Assembly: GCF_020524495.1 (NCBI RefSeq)
Contig: NZ_JAIVLB010000010.1
Location: forward strand, 33,656 to 97,655
Length of the DNA: 64,000 bases
Direction: 5' to 3'
DNA from: Bacillus stratosphericus
GTDB taxonomy: Bacteria > Bacillota > Bacilli > Bacillales > Bacillaceae
Position numbers and translations under genes: made by a program. This document shows positions 8,074 through 16,684 of this stretch, piece by piece. Numbering within the stretch: position 1 is the first letter of the stretch; each line of letters opens with the position of its first letter. Under the pieces are notes generated by a model that was given only the letters and a program-made list of their open reading frames with translations, did no database searches and had not been told where the DNA came from.

Positions 8074-9411
8074 TTAAGCCTTCTTTTTCATCAAGAATGA
8101 AGCAATGATGGCCGCAATTAAGAAACCGATACTAATAATCGAGCTTGGCAAGTTTTCTTGCCTGAATAGGAACAAAACAAAACTTACACTTAGTACTAGA
8201 CCTGCAAATAAAGTTAAATAAGGAAACAACCAAACCTTGAAATACGGCTCCTGTGGATATGATGGCCGCAGTTTCAAATGTGCCAGACAAATGCTGATCC
8301 AAATAAGAGAAACGGCGAAACCAGGAATAGCCAGCATATAACTGAAAATCTGTTCTGGATATAAATAAGCAAAGAATGTTCCAATTAAAAGAAACAGAAC
8401 GGTCACCCATAAACTCAAAATAGGCACGCCTCTTTTATTGACCTGTGCCAGCTTTTTCGGGCCGCCGTCTGCTTTTGATAAAGAATGAATCATCCTCGTC
8501 GTTCCATAAATGCCGGAATTGGCCGCAGATAGAACGGCTGTAATCAATACAAAATTAATGAAGTGAGAGGCGCCTTGCATACCTGCAGCTGAGAAGACTT
8601 GAACAAAAGGACTGTTATTTGGATCGATTTGATTCCAAGGAATCAGTCCGCAGATAATCAAAACCGGCAATGTGTAAAATAAGATAATGCGCCACATCAT
8701 GCTTTTGACAACACCAGGTAATACCTTCTCCGCATTCTTTGTTTCTGTAATGGTCAGCCCGATCAATTCAGAGCCTCCATAAGAGAAAATCACAACTAAT
8801 AATGATGCAAAGATAGCGCCCCATCCGTTCGGAATGAAGTTTTGATAGTTGGTGAGAGCAGGTGTGCTTTGTTCGTTTGGAATGATCCCAAATAATAATG
8901 CTGCACCGAGAATAATAAAAACAATAATAACGAAAATCTTCATTCCAGCAAACCAAAACTCAATTTCACCAAAGTATTTTACATTATTTAAGTTAATTCC
9001 GATGACTAAGAGTGAGCAAAGTAAACATAGTGACCATAACGGCACATGGGGCAACCAATATTGAAGCAAACTGCCTGCTGCAATGATCTCGATGACACAT
9101 ACAGTGAGCCACATAAAACAGTAAACCCAGCCGACAACAAATGAAAAACGTTGACCAAGCGCAATCTGTATAAGATCACGAAGATTATTCCCCGGATAGA
9201 CAATGGCCATTTCAGCTAAGGCTGCCATGACAATGAGAAGTAGTAATCCAGCAAATACATAGGAAAAGATAACCCCAGGACCTGCTAAACCGATTGTATC
9301 AGCACTTCCTTTAAAGATTCCTGTACCAATGACCCCGCCCATCGCAATCATGCGAATGTGACGCGGTGATAAAAGCTTTTTTAATTCGTGTTGTTCTTGA
9401 TTTGCGCTCAT
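8074..9411 (-). CDS. APC family amino acid permease
   Basis: 445-residue, 12-helix amino acid/proton symporter. The N-terminal family signature RHIRMIAMGGVIGTGIFKGS lies at about residues 16-35, and the conserved EL(I)GLTITET block near 213. It belongs to the AAT (AlaP/YbgF/AapA-like) branch, but the substrate cannot be fixed. The start is ATG at 9411, since AAAAGGAG lies 6 bases upstream; an upstream in-frame ATG at 9432 lacks a ribosome site. Monocistronic, with a shared terminator downstream. Confidence 0.88.
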   Translation of the reverse strand: MSANQEQHELKKLLSPRHIRMIAMGGVIGTGIFKGSADTIGLAGPGVIFSYVFAGLLLLIVMAALAEMAIVYPGNNLRDLIQIALGQRFSFVVGWVYCFMWLTVCVIEIIAAGSLLQYWLPHVPLWSLCLLCSLLVIGINLNNVKYFGEIEFWFAGMKIFVIIVFIILGAALLFGIIPNEQSTPALTNYQNFIPNGWGAIFASLLVVIFSYGGSELIGLTITETKNAEKVLPGVVKSMMWRIILFYTLPVLIICGLIPWNQIDPNNSPFVQVFSAAGMQGASHFINFVLITAVLSAANSGIYGTTRMIHSLSKADGGPKKLAQVNKRGVPILSLWVTVLFLLIGTFFAYLYPEQIFSYMLAIPGFAVSLIWISICLAHLKLRPSYPQEPYFKVWLFPYLTLFAGLVLSVSFVLFLFRQENLPSSIISIGFLIAAIIASFLMKKKA

Positions 9412-9662
9412 GACGTTCTCCTTTTTTAACATGCTTAAGTTCCATTTTCTTTTTTCAAGACGTCAGTGTCAATATAAAAAAAGAGATTTTTCAGACAAAA
9501 TAGACGGTTGATTCTATCAATTTATACACTTATACCCATAAATTCCTTCCGTCACCTATCATTAAAAGCTTTTATTAAACTTCAAGAGGAAAACAGAACA
9601 TTTGCCATATTGATGACATAAACAATGGTCTGTTTTTGTTGATCTATCATTTTTATTACTAA

Positions 9663-9773
9663 AGTCCTAAAAACATTATTTATAACTTTAAAATAACAGA
9701 GCAAGTGAATGCCTCGGTCGATGATTTGAATCAAATGTCTCAGCGTCTTGTGACGTACTCAAAGAGTATTTAA
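9663..9773 (+). pseudogene. 3' remnant, possibly of a chemoreceptor
   Basis: A 36-codon open stretch ends ITEQVNASVDDLNQMSQRLV plus six residues, the coiled-coil style of a soluble methyl-accepting protein C-terminus (VNxSxxxLxxMSxxL). It is followed by a terminator hairpin. No 5' portion is visible upstream, so it seems to be a deletion remnant. The rest of 9412-9812 is AT-rich with nothing identifiable. Confidence 0.35.
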
Positions 9774-9777
9774 TGTC

Positions 9778-9810
9778 AAAAACCCCCTTTTCATCAGAAG
9801 GCGGTTTTTT
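9778..9810. terminator. Terminator hairpin
   Basis: AAAACCCCCTT and AAGGCGGTTTT pair with one mismatch, with A and T tracts outside. It ends both the remnant before it and the minus-strand MerR transcript after it. Confidence 0.65.
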
Positions 9811-9812
9811 GA

Positions 9813-10109
9813 TTAAGCATGATCTGCTGGGAAAACAATGCCGATATCTTTTCTTGCGGCTTCAAGGACTTTCATGATAGAGAGACTTTCATCAAGCCAT
9901 TCATAACACTGTTCATGATTTTCTATTTCAATGATGTGTTGGAAAGCTTCTGCTTCATAAAACAGGGCGTTCCGATTTATTTGTGCATTGAGTGGGATCA
10001 TTTGATCATCAACATGTAGCAACACTTCGTCTCTTAGTATACCTGATGTTTTCATAGAACGTGTATCTCGTATCTGGGTGCAGAGGGTACCAGTAAAGAA
10101 CACCGGCAC
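9813..10109 (-). pseudogene. C-terminal tail of a Gfo/Idh/MocA oxidoreductase
   Basis: About 98 codons, possibly from a GTG at 10109, match the end of a Gfo/Idh/MocA dehydrogenase: a beta-sheet stretch, FYEAEAFQHIIEIENHE, and the terminal SLSIMKVLEAARKDIGIVFPAD typical of this family. The NAD-binding half (GxGxxG, EKP motifs) is absent and the MerR gene abuts directly. The first two thirds were probably deleted. The frame stays open a little upstream, overlapping the merR end. A functional product is unlikely. Confidence 0.65.
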
Positions 10110-10129
10110 ATCTTTGGTTGCCTTTGCAA

Positions 10130-10489
10130 TTAGCTGATGTTGGCTAATATTTGTTTCGTTAACAATTGAATGGCAGCCTTCCTCTTTTTTAACTCATGAA
10201 TGGATTTTTGAATATCTTCTACTTTTTGTTTGAGCAGCTGTTCAGCTTCTGTTTTTGACTGATTCTCGAATAGTGACGACATAATTTTACGAATTTCTTT
10301 GAGTGAGAAATCTAGCTTTCTCGCTTCGGTGATGAAGGAGAGCATAAGCACATATTTTTTATCATATAAACGATAGCCGTTATGTGCTCTTTTTGGCTCG
10401 GGGAGCACACCCTCATTTTCGTAAAAACGAATGGTTTCGATATGAACACCAGACATTTTTGATAATTTCCCTCTCGTAAACGTAATCAT
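10130..10489 (-). CDS. MerR family transcriptional regulator
   Basis: 119-residue MerR protein. The winged helix (GKLSKMSGVHIETIRFYENEG, then LPEPKRAHNGYRLYD) spans about residues 6-45, followed by a long dimerisation helix to residue 115. No metal-binding cysteine pair is seen, so a metal sensor is unlikely; it resembles the aldehyde/redox-responsive branch. The start is ATG 10489, since AAAGGAGG lies 8 bases upstream; an earlier GTG (10498) overlaps that site. The gene behind it is only an oxidoreductase tail, so its original target may be gone. Confidence 0.85.
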   Translation of the reverse strand: MITFTRGKLSKMSGVHIETIRFYENEGVLPEPKRAHNGYRLYDKKYVLMLSFITEARKLDFSLKEIRKIMSSLFENQSKTEAEQLLKQKVEDIQKSIHELKKRKAAIQLLTKQILANIS

Positions 10490-10748
10490 TACCTGCACCT
10501 CCTTTCTTTGCTATTTATCATACAATTAGAACTGCTAGTTTCAAAATATTCTACGGTAATTTTGAAAAGGGAGGTAAGCTCTCCTCAAAGCAGGATTAAT
10601 AGAATACGTTATATAGAGTAGGATGGACAGAAAGAGAAAAAAACGATAGGCTAAAGTAGGTAAATAGTACGATGAATCATATATGATCATGTAGATGATT
10701 GCTCAAAATAGTGACAGCACGTGTTTGCTGAGAAAAGGGGAGCAGCGA

Positions 10749-11561
10749 ATGTATAAATTAGTCGCAATTGATATGGATGGTACGTTATTAAATGATCAAC
10801 ATATGATGCTGGATGAAGTGTTTGAAGCCATTCAACAGGCGAAGGCAGAAGGAATTAAAATTGTTTTATGCACGGGCCGACCAATTGGCGGGGTGAACCG
10901 CTATTTAACAGAGCTTCAGCTCGATCAAGAGGGAGATTATGTGATTGCCTACAATGGAGCACTTGTGCAAAATAGCCATACAAAAGAAGTGGTGTCAGAA
11001 CTGACTTTATCCTATGATGATTTGACTTCTTTATATGAATTGAGTCGTCAGTTGAATACACCTATGCATTATTTCGATTCAACTCATTTGTATACACCAA
11101 ATCGCAATATTAGTGAGTACACAGTGCTTGAATCCTACTTAACAAAATTACCACTTAAGTATTTACCTGTTGAAGAGGCAGATCAATCAATGAAACTTCC
11201 GAAGATGATGTATATTGATCAGCCAGAACGGTTGGAAAAGACGATACAAGCCATCCCACCTGAAGTGAAGGACAAGTATATGTTGGTGAAAAGCACGGAT
11301 TTCTTCCTTGAGATCATGCATCCTGATGTGAGCAAAGGAAATGCCGTGAAGCTTCTAGCTAAGGAGATGGGGATTGCTCGTGAAGAAGTCATGGCCATTG
11401 GCGACAACGGGAACGACGTGTCGATGCTAGAGTTTGCAGGCTGTGGCGTCGCCATGGGAAATGCCATTGATGGTGCCAAAGCAGTAGCGGATGTTGTGAC
11501 AAAATCCAATAATGAAGCCGGAGTCGCACATGTGCTACATGAGCTTGTCTTAGGAAAATAA
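10749..11561 (+). CDS. yxeH: Cof-type HAD phosphatase, YxeH-like
   Basis: 270-residue cytoplasmic HAD hydrolase with a C2B cap, dephosphorylating sugar phosphates or similar small metabolites. Motif I AIDMDGTLL is at residues 6-14, motif II CTGRP near 44, motif III K-G-N-A near 195, and motif IV GDNGNDVSMLEFAG near 217. The start is ATG 10749 with AAAAGGGGAG upstream; an in-frame ATG at 10695 has no ribosome site and would add 18 non-conserved residues. Matches B. subtilis YxeH in length and neighbourhood. Monocistronic; a large palindromic element lies just downstream. Confidence 0.85.
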   Translation: MYKLVAIDMDGTLLNDQHMMLDEVFEAIQQAKAEGIKIVLCTGRPIGGVNRYLTELQLDQEGDYVIAYNGALVQNSHTKEVVSELTLSYDDLTSLYELSRQLNTPMHYFDSTHLYTPNRNISEYTVLESYLTKLPLKYLPVEEADQSMKLPKMMYIDQPERLEKTIQAIPPEVKDKYMLVKSTDFFLEIMHPDVSKGNAVKLLAKEMGIAREEVMAIGDNGNDVSMLEFAGCGVAMGNAIDGAKAVADVVTKSNNEAGVAHVLHELVLGK

Positions 11562-11578
11562 AGAAAAGAGCAGTCTAC

Positions 11579-11704
11579 CAGGGACTGACCCCCGTTTTTG
11601 AGACAGGGATCAAAACACCTCCATGTTTTATTTCGGATCACAACGGTCCGTTTTCAAACTTGAAGGTGTTTTTTATTTGTCTCATCTTAGGGGGTCAGTC
11701 CCTG
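11579..11704. repeat. 126-bp nested palindromic (MITE/REP-like) element
   Basis: Outer arms CAGGGACTGACCCCC (11579) and GGGGGTCAGTCCCTG (ending 11704) are exact reverse complements. Inside them TGAGACA pairs with TGTCTCA, AAAACACCT with AGGTGTTTT, and CGGA with TCCG at the tip. The whole unit could fold into one long imperfect hairpin. It has no coding capacity. The form suggests a miniature inverted-repeat or REP-type element, or a very long terminator. Confidence 0.7.
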
Positions 11705-11787
11705 CGAACGGTGATTTCGCTTTGGTGGATTAAAAAACAAAGGAAGAACGGGGATTAGTGATTAGAGCTACCGTTTTGAACACATAC

Positions 11788-11818
11788 AAGAAGACTAGCA
11801 TCATACTAGTCTTCTTTA
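11788..11818 (-). terminator. Terminator of the acyltransferase gene
   Basis: AAGAAGACTAG and CTAGTCTTCTT form an 11-bp perfect stem with a 7-base loop overlapping the acyltransferase stop codon. Confidence 0.75.
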
Positions 11819-13636
11819 TGGGGATGACACATCTCCTTTTTTCTTGACACTTGCTGTAATGAGTTTTGTCAAGGTGTCAGATCCTTTTGTTGAAAGATGG
11901 ACGCCATCTGGCTGAAAATAGGATGACTGTCCTGTAGCGGCTGAATGCCAATCGACCAACGTGACGTTGCGATGTTGATTCGATACCCGCCGGATCACTG
12001 CGTTGACGTCATTTTCCCAAGCCCTCGGAATTTTCGTGTTCACAAGGAAAATGTGTGCTTTTGAAAAATGCTGAATGAATGATGTCAATGTGCCCTCAGT
12101 GAAATAACCATTTGTGCCAAGCTCAATAATTACAGCTGCATCTGTTTGATTAAATGAAGCGTATTGAGGGGCGATGCTGATGGCTTCCTTCATTTGTCTA
12201 CCAACCTTTGCATCAATGGTGATTTGTTCATATACCTTTTCAAGATTCGGGGCAATGTCTAACATGACGGAATCGCCAATGGCAAGAACTTGGTGAAATT
12301 GTTTGTGATCTGCTGCTTTTTTCTCGTGTTTATCATTCTTTTTCTTCGCTTTTGATTCAGGAGGGTCTACTGCTTTTTTTGGCGCAGTCTTAATGTGTGT
12401 CACTTCTTTCGCATGTGGAGATGTATGAGACGAGCTAGACATGCCAATCGTAAATAAAATCAAGAGAGCTGCGCCGATCCCAAGGAACACTTTATTGGAC
12501 ACAGACCATTGTTTGATCCCCTTTTTCCAAATAGACCAAGAGGTAAAATATTGTCTAAACCCAAGCTGGCGAATCGGCTGTTCGATCAAGCGGTAGGAAG
12601 CCTCTGCTATTAGTAGAATCGCTATGAGCTGCAATGTGACACGCCACATGGAAGGCTGGCCAATCTCAATGACAGGTGTGGTCAATACGATGATTGGGTA
12701 ATGCCATAAGTAGATACCGTAAGACCGCTTTCCAAGCAAGACGAGTGGTTTAAAGGACAGCCATTTCCCCACGAGACTTGCAGGGTGGCATACGCACGCA
12801 ATTAAGATGGCTGCATTGAGACAGAATAAAAGCATACCGCCCTGGTAGAGAAAGCTGTCAAATTCGTCCACTGCATAAACACATAAGAGGAAAATCGCCA
12901 GTGAACCAAATCCCGTTATATGTAACATACGTCTGCCGACAGGAAGTAATTTTCTGCTTGAAAGTCTTTGCATCGGCCATACAAATGCAAGACTGCACCC
13001 AATCAGTAGCGCAAATGCGCGTGTATCTGTTCCATAATAAACCCTGCTTTGATCAGTATCAGGAGAATAGAGAATCGCCATCCATAAGGCGGAGACCAGT
13101 GCAAGAACAAAGGTGATCATGAAAAGGTGGGATCTATTTTTGATCCATTTCAGTCCAGCAATCAACAGCACCGGCCAGATCATATAAAATTGCTCTTCAA
13201 TCGCCAAAGACCACAGATTCTTCAGTGGAGATACAGCATTGAAGCTATCAAAGTAAGACAGCTGATGGAAAATGTACCACCAGTTACTCACATAAAAAAA
13301 GGACGATAAAGCATCGCCCCTTATGGACAATAATGCATTTGAACCAGCAATGGCACACCAGCTGACGGTTAAAAAAATCATGACATAGGCAGCCGGAAGA
13401 AGCCTTCTAATGCGGCCCATCCAAAATGTCAACAGCTCTTGATAGCCCAAAGCTTGCTGATGTAACAAGATCGTCGTAATCAAGTAACCGGAAATCACAA
13501 AAAACAAATCAACGCCAAGAAACCCGCCGCTTGCGGATCCAATATGTAAGTGATAAGCAATGACTGCCATTACGGCAACAGCTCTTAGCCCATCTAATCC
13601 TAATATGTAACGTAAACGGTTTTCCTTGCTGTTCAT
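11816..13636 (-). CDS. OatA/YrhL-type membrane O-acyltransferase
   Basis: 606-residue two-domain protein. Residues about 8-345 are an acyltransferase-3 membrane domain of about 10 helices beginning RYILGLDGLRAVAVMAVIAY, with FFVISGYLITTILL near 48. After a further helix and a Lys-rich linker, an extracellular SGNH esterase-like domain runs to the end: GDSVM near 470, ELGTNG near 525, and PDGVHLS near 585 (catalytic Asp-His). Relatives O-acetylate peptidoglycan or secondary polymers and confer lysozyme resistance. The start is ATG 13636 behind GGGGGA; an upstream TTG at 13687 is less likely. Confidence 0.87.
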   Translation of the reverse strand: MNSKENRLRYILGLDGLRAVAVMAVIAYHLHIGSASGGFLGVDLFFVISGYLITTILLHQQALGYQELLTFWMGRIRRLLPAAYVMIFLTVSWCAIAGSNALLSIRGDALSSFFYVSNWWYIFHQLSYFDSFNAVSPLKNLWSLAIEEQFYMIWPVLLIAGLKWIKNRSHLFMITFVLALVSALWMAILYSPDTDQSRVYYGTDTRAFALLIGCSLAFVWPMQRLSSRKLLPVGRRMLHITGFGSLAIFLLCVYAVDEFDSFLYQGGMLLFCLNAAILIACVCHPASLVGKWLSFKPLVLLGKRSYGIYLWHYPIIVLTTPVIEIGQPSMWRVTLQLIAILLIAEASYRLIEQPIRQLGFRQYFTSWSIWKKGIKQWSVSNKVFLGIGAALLILFTIGMSSSSHTSPHAKEVTHIKTAPKKAVDPPESKAKKKNDKHEKKAADHKQFHQVLAIGDSVMLDIAPNLEKVYEQITIDAKVGRQMKEAISIAPQYASFNQTDAAVIIELGTNGYFTEGTLTSFIQHFSKAHIFLVNTKIPRAWENDVNAVIRRVSNQHRNVTLVDWHSAATGQSSYFQPDGVHLSTKGSDTLTKLITASVKKKGDVSSP

Positions 13637-13877
13637 GAAAATGAATCCCCCATCAATGTTAAACGCCTCTTTTTTGTTGCACTCCAAAAGAACAACGATT
13701 CTTTTATTTTATATAAGAGTAGACGAACCGGCATCACATTTTGTTGGCGAATTTCTGGGTTTTTTTAAATTTTTTATATGAAGAAAAAAATTGATAAGCT
13801 AAAGGGATTGTCTTATCTTTATACTCAAATCAAAAATCCCTGTCATAATAAAATAAGAAGAAAAGGGGTTATGTTGA

Positions 13878-14753
13878 ATGAGAACGATTGAAAATGATCA
13901 GTTATTGGTTCAAATCAATGAGAGAGGCGCTGAGGTCAGAGAGGTGCTTCACAAGGAAAGCGGACATCATTATATGTGGTATGGTGATCCCGCTTATTGG
14001 GGCAGGGTGTCGCCTGTCTTATTTCCGATTGTTGGCAGATTAAAAGATGATCAATACAAGATTGGGGATCAAACCTATGAGCTAACGCAGCATGGATTTC
14101 TTCGTGATGTCGATTTTGAACTATATGAAGAAGCGAAAGGTAAGGTGACTTTTCAATATCAATCAAATGGCCTCCACCTTACGCAATATCCCTATGAGTT
14201 TACAGCCCGCATTCGTTATGAACTGTCGCAAAATGGACTGACGATTGCCTGGGAAATTGAACATGACGGGGAAGACACGATGTATTTCTCCATTGGCGGA
14301 CACCCAGCATTCAATGTCCCGCTTGTCGAAGGGGAGCAAACAACCGATTATTTGCTGACACTGATACCTTCCACTGAGCATAAACCTGTACAATATGAAC
14401 TGCGGGATTCACTTGTGAGGGAGAAGGAGAAAGACGTTCATCTTGAGCCGATTCAGCTACAGTCAGAGCTCTTTCAGCACGATGCGATGATCTTTAGTCA
14501 TATCAATCGAGTGTCATTATCATCCCCAAAAGGTCAGGGTGTTGAGGTTGACCTCAGTGGTTTTCCATTCGTGGGCATTTGGTCTCCTTATGATCCAAAA
14601 AAGGGAACGATGGCTCCTTTTGTTTGTATTGAGCCTTGGTATGGAATCGCAGATATGGAAGGGACGAATAAGCAGTATAAGGACAAATTCGGTATTCAAA
14701 CCTTAGAAAAGGATGAGAACTTTCAAGCAGCCTACACCATTTTCTTCAAATGA
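13878..14753 (+). CDS. Aldose 1-epimerase family protein (LacX-like)
   Basis: 291-residue beta-sandwich protein of the galactose mutarotase-like superfamily. Visible motifs include MWYGDPAYWGRVSPVLFPIVG (residues about 33-53), the catalytic His-containing GGHPAFN near 141, and CIEPWYGIADMEG near 255. This LacX/YeaD-like branch acts on sugars or sugar phosphates, with the substrate unspecified. Ribosome site AAAAGGGG lies 9 bases before ATG. It sits upstream of deoR on the same strand, but deoR has its own promoter, so a link with deoxyribose use is only suggestive. Confidence 0.82.
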   Translation: MRTIENDQLLVQINERGAEVREVLHKESGHHYMWYGDPAYWGRVSPVLFPIVGRLKDDQYKIGDQTYELTQHGFLRDVDFELYEEAKGKVTFQYQSNGLHLTQYPYEFTARIRYELSQNGLTIAWEIEHDGEDTMYFSIGGHPAFNVPLVEGEQTTDYLLTLIPSTEHKPVQYELRDSLVREKEKDVHLEPIQLQSELFQHDAMIFSHINRVSLSSPKGQGVEVDLSGFPFVGIWSPYDPKKGTMAPFVCIEPWYGIADMEGTNKQYKDKFGIQTLEKDENFQAAYTIFFK

Positions 14754-14781
14754 ACATTTGTGCATGATAAGGTGAACAATC

Positions 14782-14790
14782 TGTTATAAT
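14782..14790 (+). promoter_or_regulatory. Extended -10 promoter of deoR
   Basis: TGTTATAAT is a perfect extended -10 (TGnTATAAT) 24 bases before the deoR start codon. No good -35 is needed with this element. Confidence 0.55.
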
Positions 14791-14814
14791 AGAAGAAAAA
14801 AAGGAGGCGTACGA

Positions 14815-15759
14815 ATGGATCGGGAGAAACAGCAATTAAGTATTGAAGCGGCAAGGCTTTATTACTTATCTGATTACAGCCAGCAGGAAATCGCCAAACA
14901 GCTCGACCTGTCGAGACCGACTGTGTCTCGTCTACTTCAATATGCGAAGGAGAAAGGGTACGTCCAAATTACGGTGATGGACCCATTTGAGGATTTAAAT
15001 GAGCTGTCCTCATTGCTCAAGGAAAAGTACGACCTGCTCGAAGCTCATGTGGTGTTTTCGCCAATGGACGACTATCCGACCATCACCGATTACCTGAGCC
15101 GATTTGGTGCAGATTACCTGCAAAAAACGGTGAAAGACGGTGATGTCGTTGGGGTGAGCTGGGGAACTACGATGTATCAAATTGCACAAAAGATGCAACC
15201 TAAACAGGTAAAAGGTGTAGAGGTGGTCCAGCTAAAAGGCGGGATCAGCCATTCACATGTGAATACATATTCTGCGGAAACCATCCAGCTGTTTGCTGAG
15301 GCTTTTCAAACAGCCCCCCGCTATTTGCCGCTGCCTGTTGTGTTTGATAGTGCAGCCGTTAAAGAGATGGTCGAACAGGACAGACATATTCAGCGCATCA
15401 TTGAAATGGGCAAACAGGCTAATATCGCTGTGTTTACTGTTGGGACGGTAAGAGATGAGGCACTTTTGTTTAGGCTTGGTTATTTCCGTGAAGAAGAAAA
15501 AGCGTTGCTCAAGGCATCCAGCGTCGGAGATATCTGTTCGCGTTTTTATGATCAAGAAGGGCGCATTTGCAGTAAAGCCATTAACAACCGAACAATCGGT
15601 GTGGAGCTTGATGATTTAAGAACAAAAGAACGCTCCATTCTTGTTGCTGGCGGACATCGAAAGGTTGCTTCTATCCATGGGGCACTAAGAGGAAAATATG
15701 CGAACGTATTAATCATTGATCAGCACACAGCAAGAACTCTTTTAAATGTCACAAATTAG
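14815..15759 (+). CDS. deoR: Deoxyribonucleoside regulator DeoR (SorC family)
   Basis: 314-residue repressor of the dra-nupC-pdp operon, relieved by deoxyribose-5-phosphate. An N-terminal sigma70-like helix-turn-helix (YSQQEIAKQLDLSRPTVSRL, about residues 21-41) is followed by the SorC sugar-binding domain, with GVSWGTTMYQIA near 122 and the C-terminal SILVAGGHRKVASIHGALRG motif. Length equals B. subtilis DeoR (313). It sits immediately before its target operon, and the operator begins at the base after its stop codon. Confidence 0.95.
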   Translation: MDREKQQLSIEAARLYYLSDYSQQEIAKQLDLSRPTVSRLLQYAKEKGYVQITVMDPFEDLNELSSLLKEKYDLLEAHVVFSPMDDYPTITDYLSRFGADYLQKTVKDGDVVGVSWGTTMYQIAQKMQPKQVKGVEVVQLKGGISHSHVNTYSAETIQLFAEAFQTAPRYLPLPVVFDSAAVKEMVEQDRHIQRIIEMGKQANIAVFTVGTVRDEALLFRLGYFREEEKALLKASSVGDICSRFYDQEGRICSKAINNRTIGVELDDLRTKERSILVAGGHRKVASIHGALRGKYANVLIIDQHTARTLLNVTN

Positions 15760-15798
15760 ATGAACAAAATTTCATAACTATGTTTACTATTGTTCAAT
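15760..15798. promoter_or_regulatory. DeoR operator
   Basis: ATGAACAAAATTTCAT (15760-15775) is an imperfect palindrome nearly identical to the B. subtilis DeoR operator ATTGAACAAAATTTCAAT, as I remember it. A further TTCAAT half-site lies at 15793-15798, mirroring the extra half-site described for that operon, and overlaps a likely -35. TATCTT at 15817 may be the -10. Confidence 0.75.
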
Positions 15799-15844
15799 AG
15801 TCATTTAAGATGAAAGTATCTTAACTAAAAGGAAGTGTGAATGC

Positions 15845-16516
15845 ATGACGATAGCAAAGCTCATTGATCATACAGCACTAAAAGCAGATACATCTAAAGC
15901 TGCAATTTTGCAGTTACTTGAAGAAGCAAAGACTTATCAATTTGCATCTGTTTGTGTCAATCCAACATGGGTGTCTCTTGCAGCAAAAGAACTAGCAGGG
16001 ACAGGCGTTGATGTATGTACAGTGATCGGTTTCCCTTTAGGCGCAAGCACAACGGCGGTCAAGGCATTCGAAACAAAGGATGCGATTGAAAACGGAGCGA
16101 CTGAAGTAGACATGGTCATCAACATTGCGGCACTGAAAGATTGCGAATATGTTGTGGTTGAACAAGATATTCGGGCAGTTGTAGACGCGGCAAAAGGTCA
16201 GGCACTTGTGAAAGTCATCATTGAAACATGTTTACTCTCAGAAGAAGAGAAAGTTCGAGCTTGTGAGCTTTCAGTGAAAGCTGGCGCTGATTTTGTGAAA
16301 ACATCGACTGGATTTAGTACAGGCGGTGCAACGGCTGAGGACATCGCATTGATGCGTAAAACAGTAGGACCTGACATTGGTGTGAAAGCATCAGGCGGCG
16401 TAAGAAAAAAAGAAGACGTTGAGGCAATGACAGCTGCAGGCGCTACCCGCATTGGTGCAAGTGCAAGCGTTTCCATTATCAAAGGAGATCAATCAGCTCC
16501 TTCGAAAGACTATTAA
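15845..16516 (+). CDS. deoC: Deoxyribose-phosphate aldolase
   Basis: 223-residue class I aldolase (also called dra) that splits deoxyribose-5-phosphate into glyceraldehyde-3-phosphate and acetaldehyde. Motifs include [10 protein letters not shown] at the N-terminus, [11 protein letters not shown] near 59, [10 protein letters not shown] near 149-158 with the Schiff-base lysine, and [14 protein letters not shown] near 180. First gene of the deo operon under DeoR control; ribosome site AAGGAAG precedes the ATG. Confidence 0.96.
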   Translation: MTIAKLIDHTALKADTSKAAILQLLEEAKTYQFASVCVNPTWVSLAAKELAGTGVDVCTVIGFPLGASTTAVKAFETKDAIENGATEVDMVINIAALKDCEYVVVEQDIRAVVDAAKGQALVKVIIETCLLSEEEKVRACELSVKAGADFVKTSTGFSTGGATAEDIALMRKTVGPDIGVKASGGVRKKEDVEAMTAAGATRIGASASVSIIKGDQSAPSKDY

Positions 16517-16576
16517 TTCATAACATCCTATGGTAGGATAACATTCGTGACTCATTAAATGATGAAAAAGTCATAT

Positions 16577-16610
16577 GCGGAAGGATCTCGTTACTGGGAA
16601 TTTCTTCCGC
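16577..16610 (+). promoter_or_regulatory. Hairpin in the dra-nupC spacer
   Basis: GCGGAAG and CTTCCGC pair with a 20-base loop in the 168-base gap between deoC and nupC. No U-tract follows, so an mRNA processing or stability structure is more likely than termination. Confidence 0.35.
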
Positions 16611-16684
16611 CATTTGTTTGCGAAAATAGGGTTCGTTCCATACAAGCGCATTAATGTAAACGAATTCATTCAAGGAGGAAAAAC

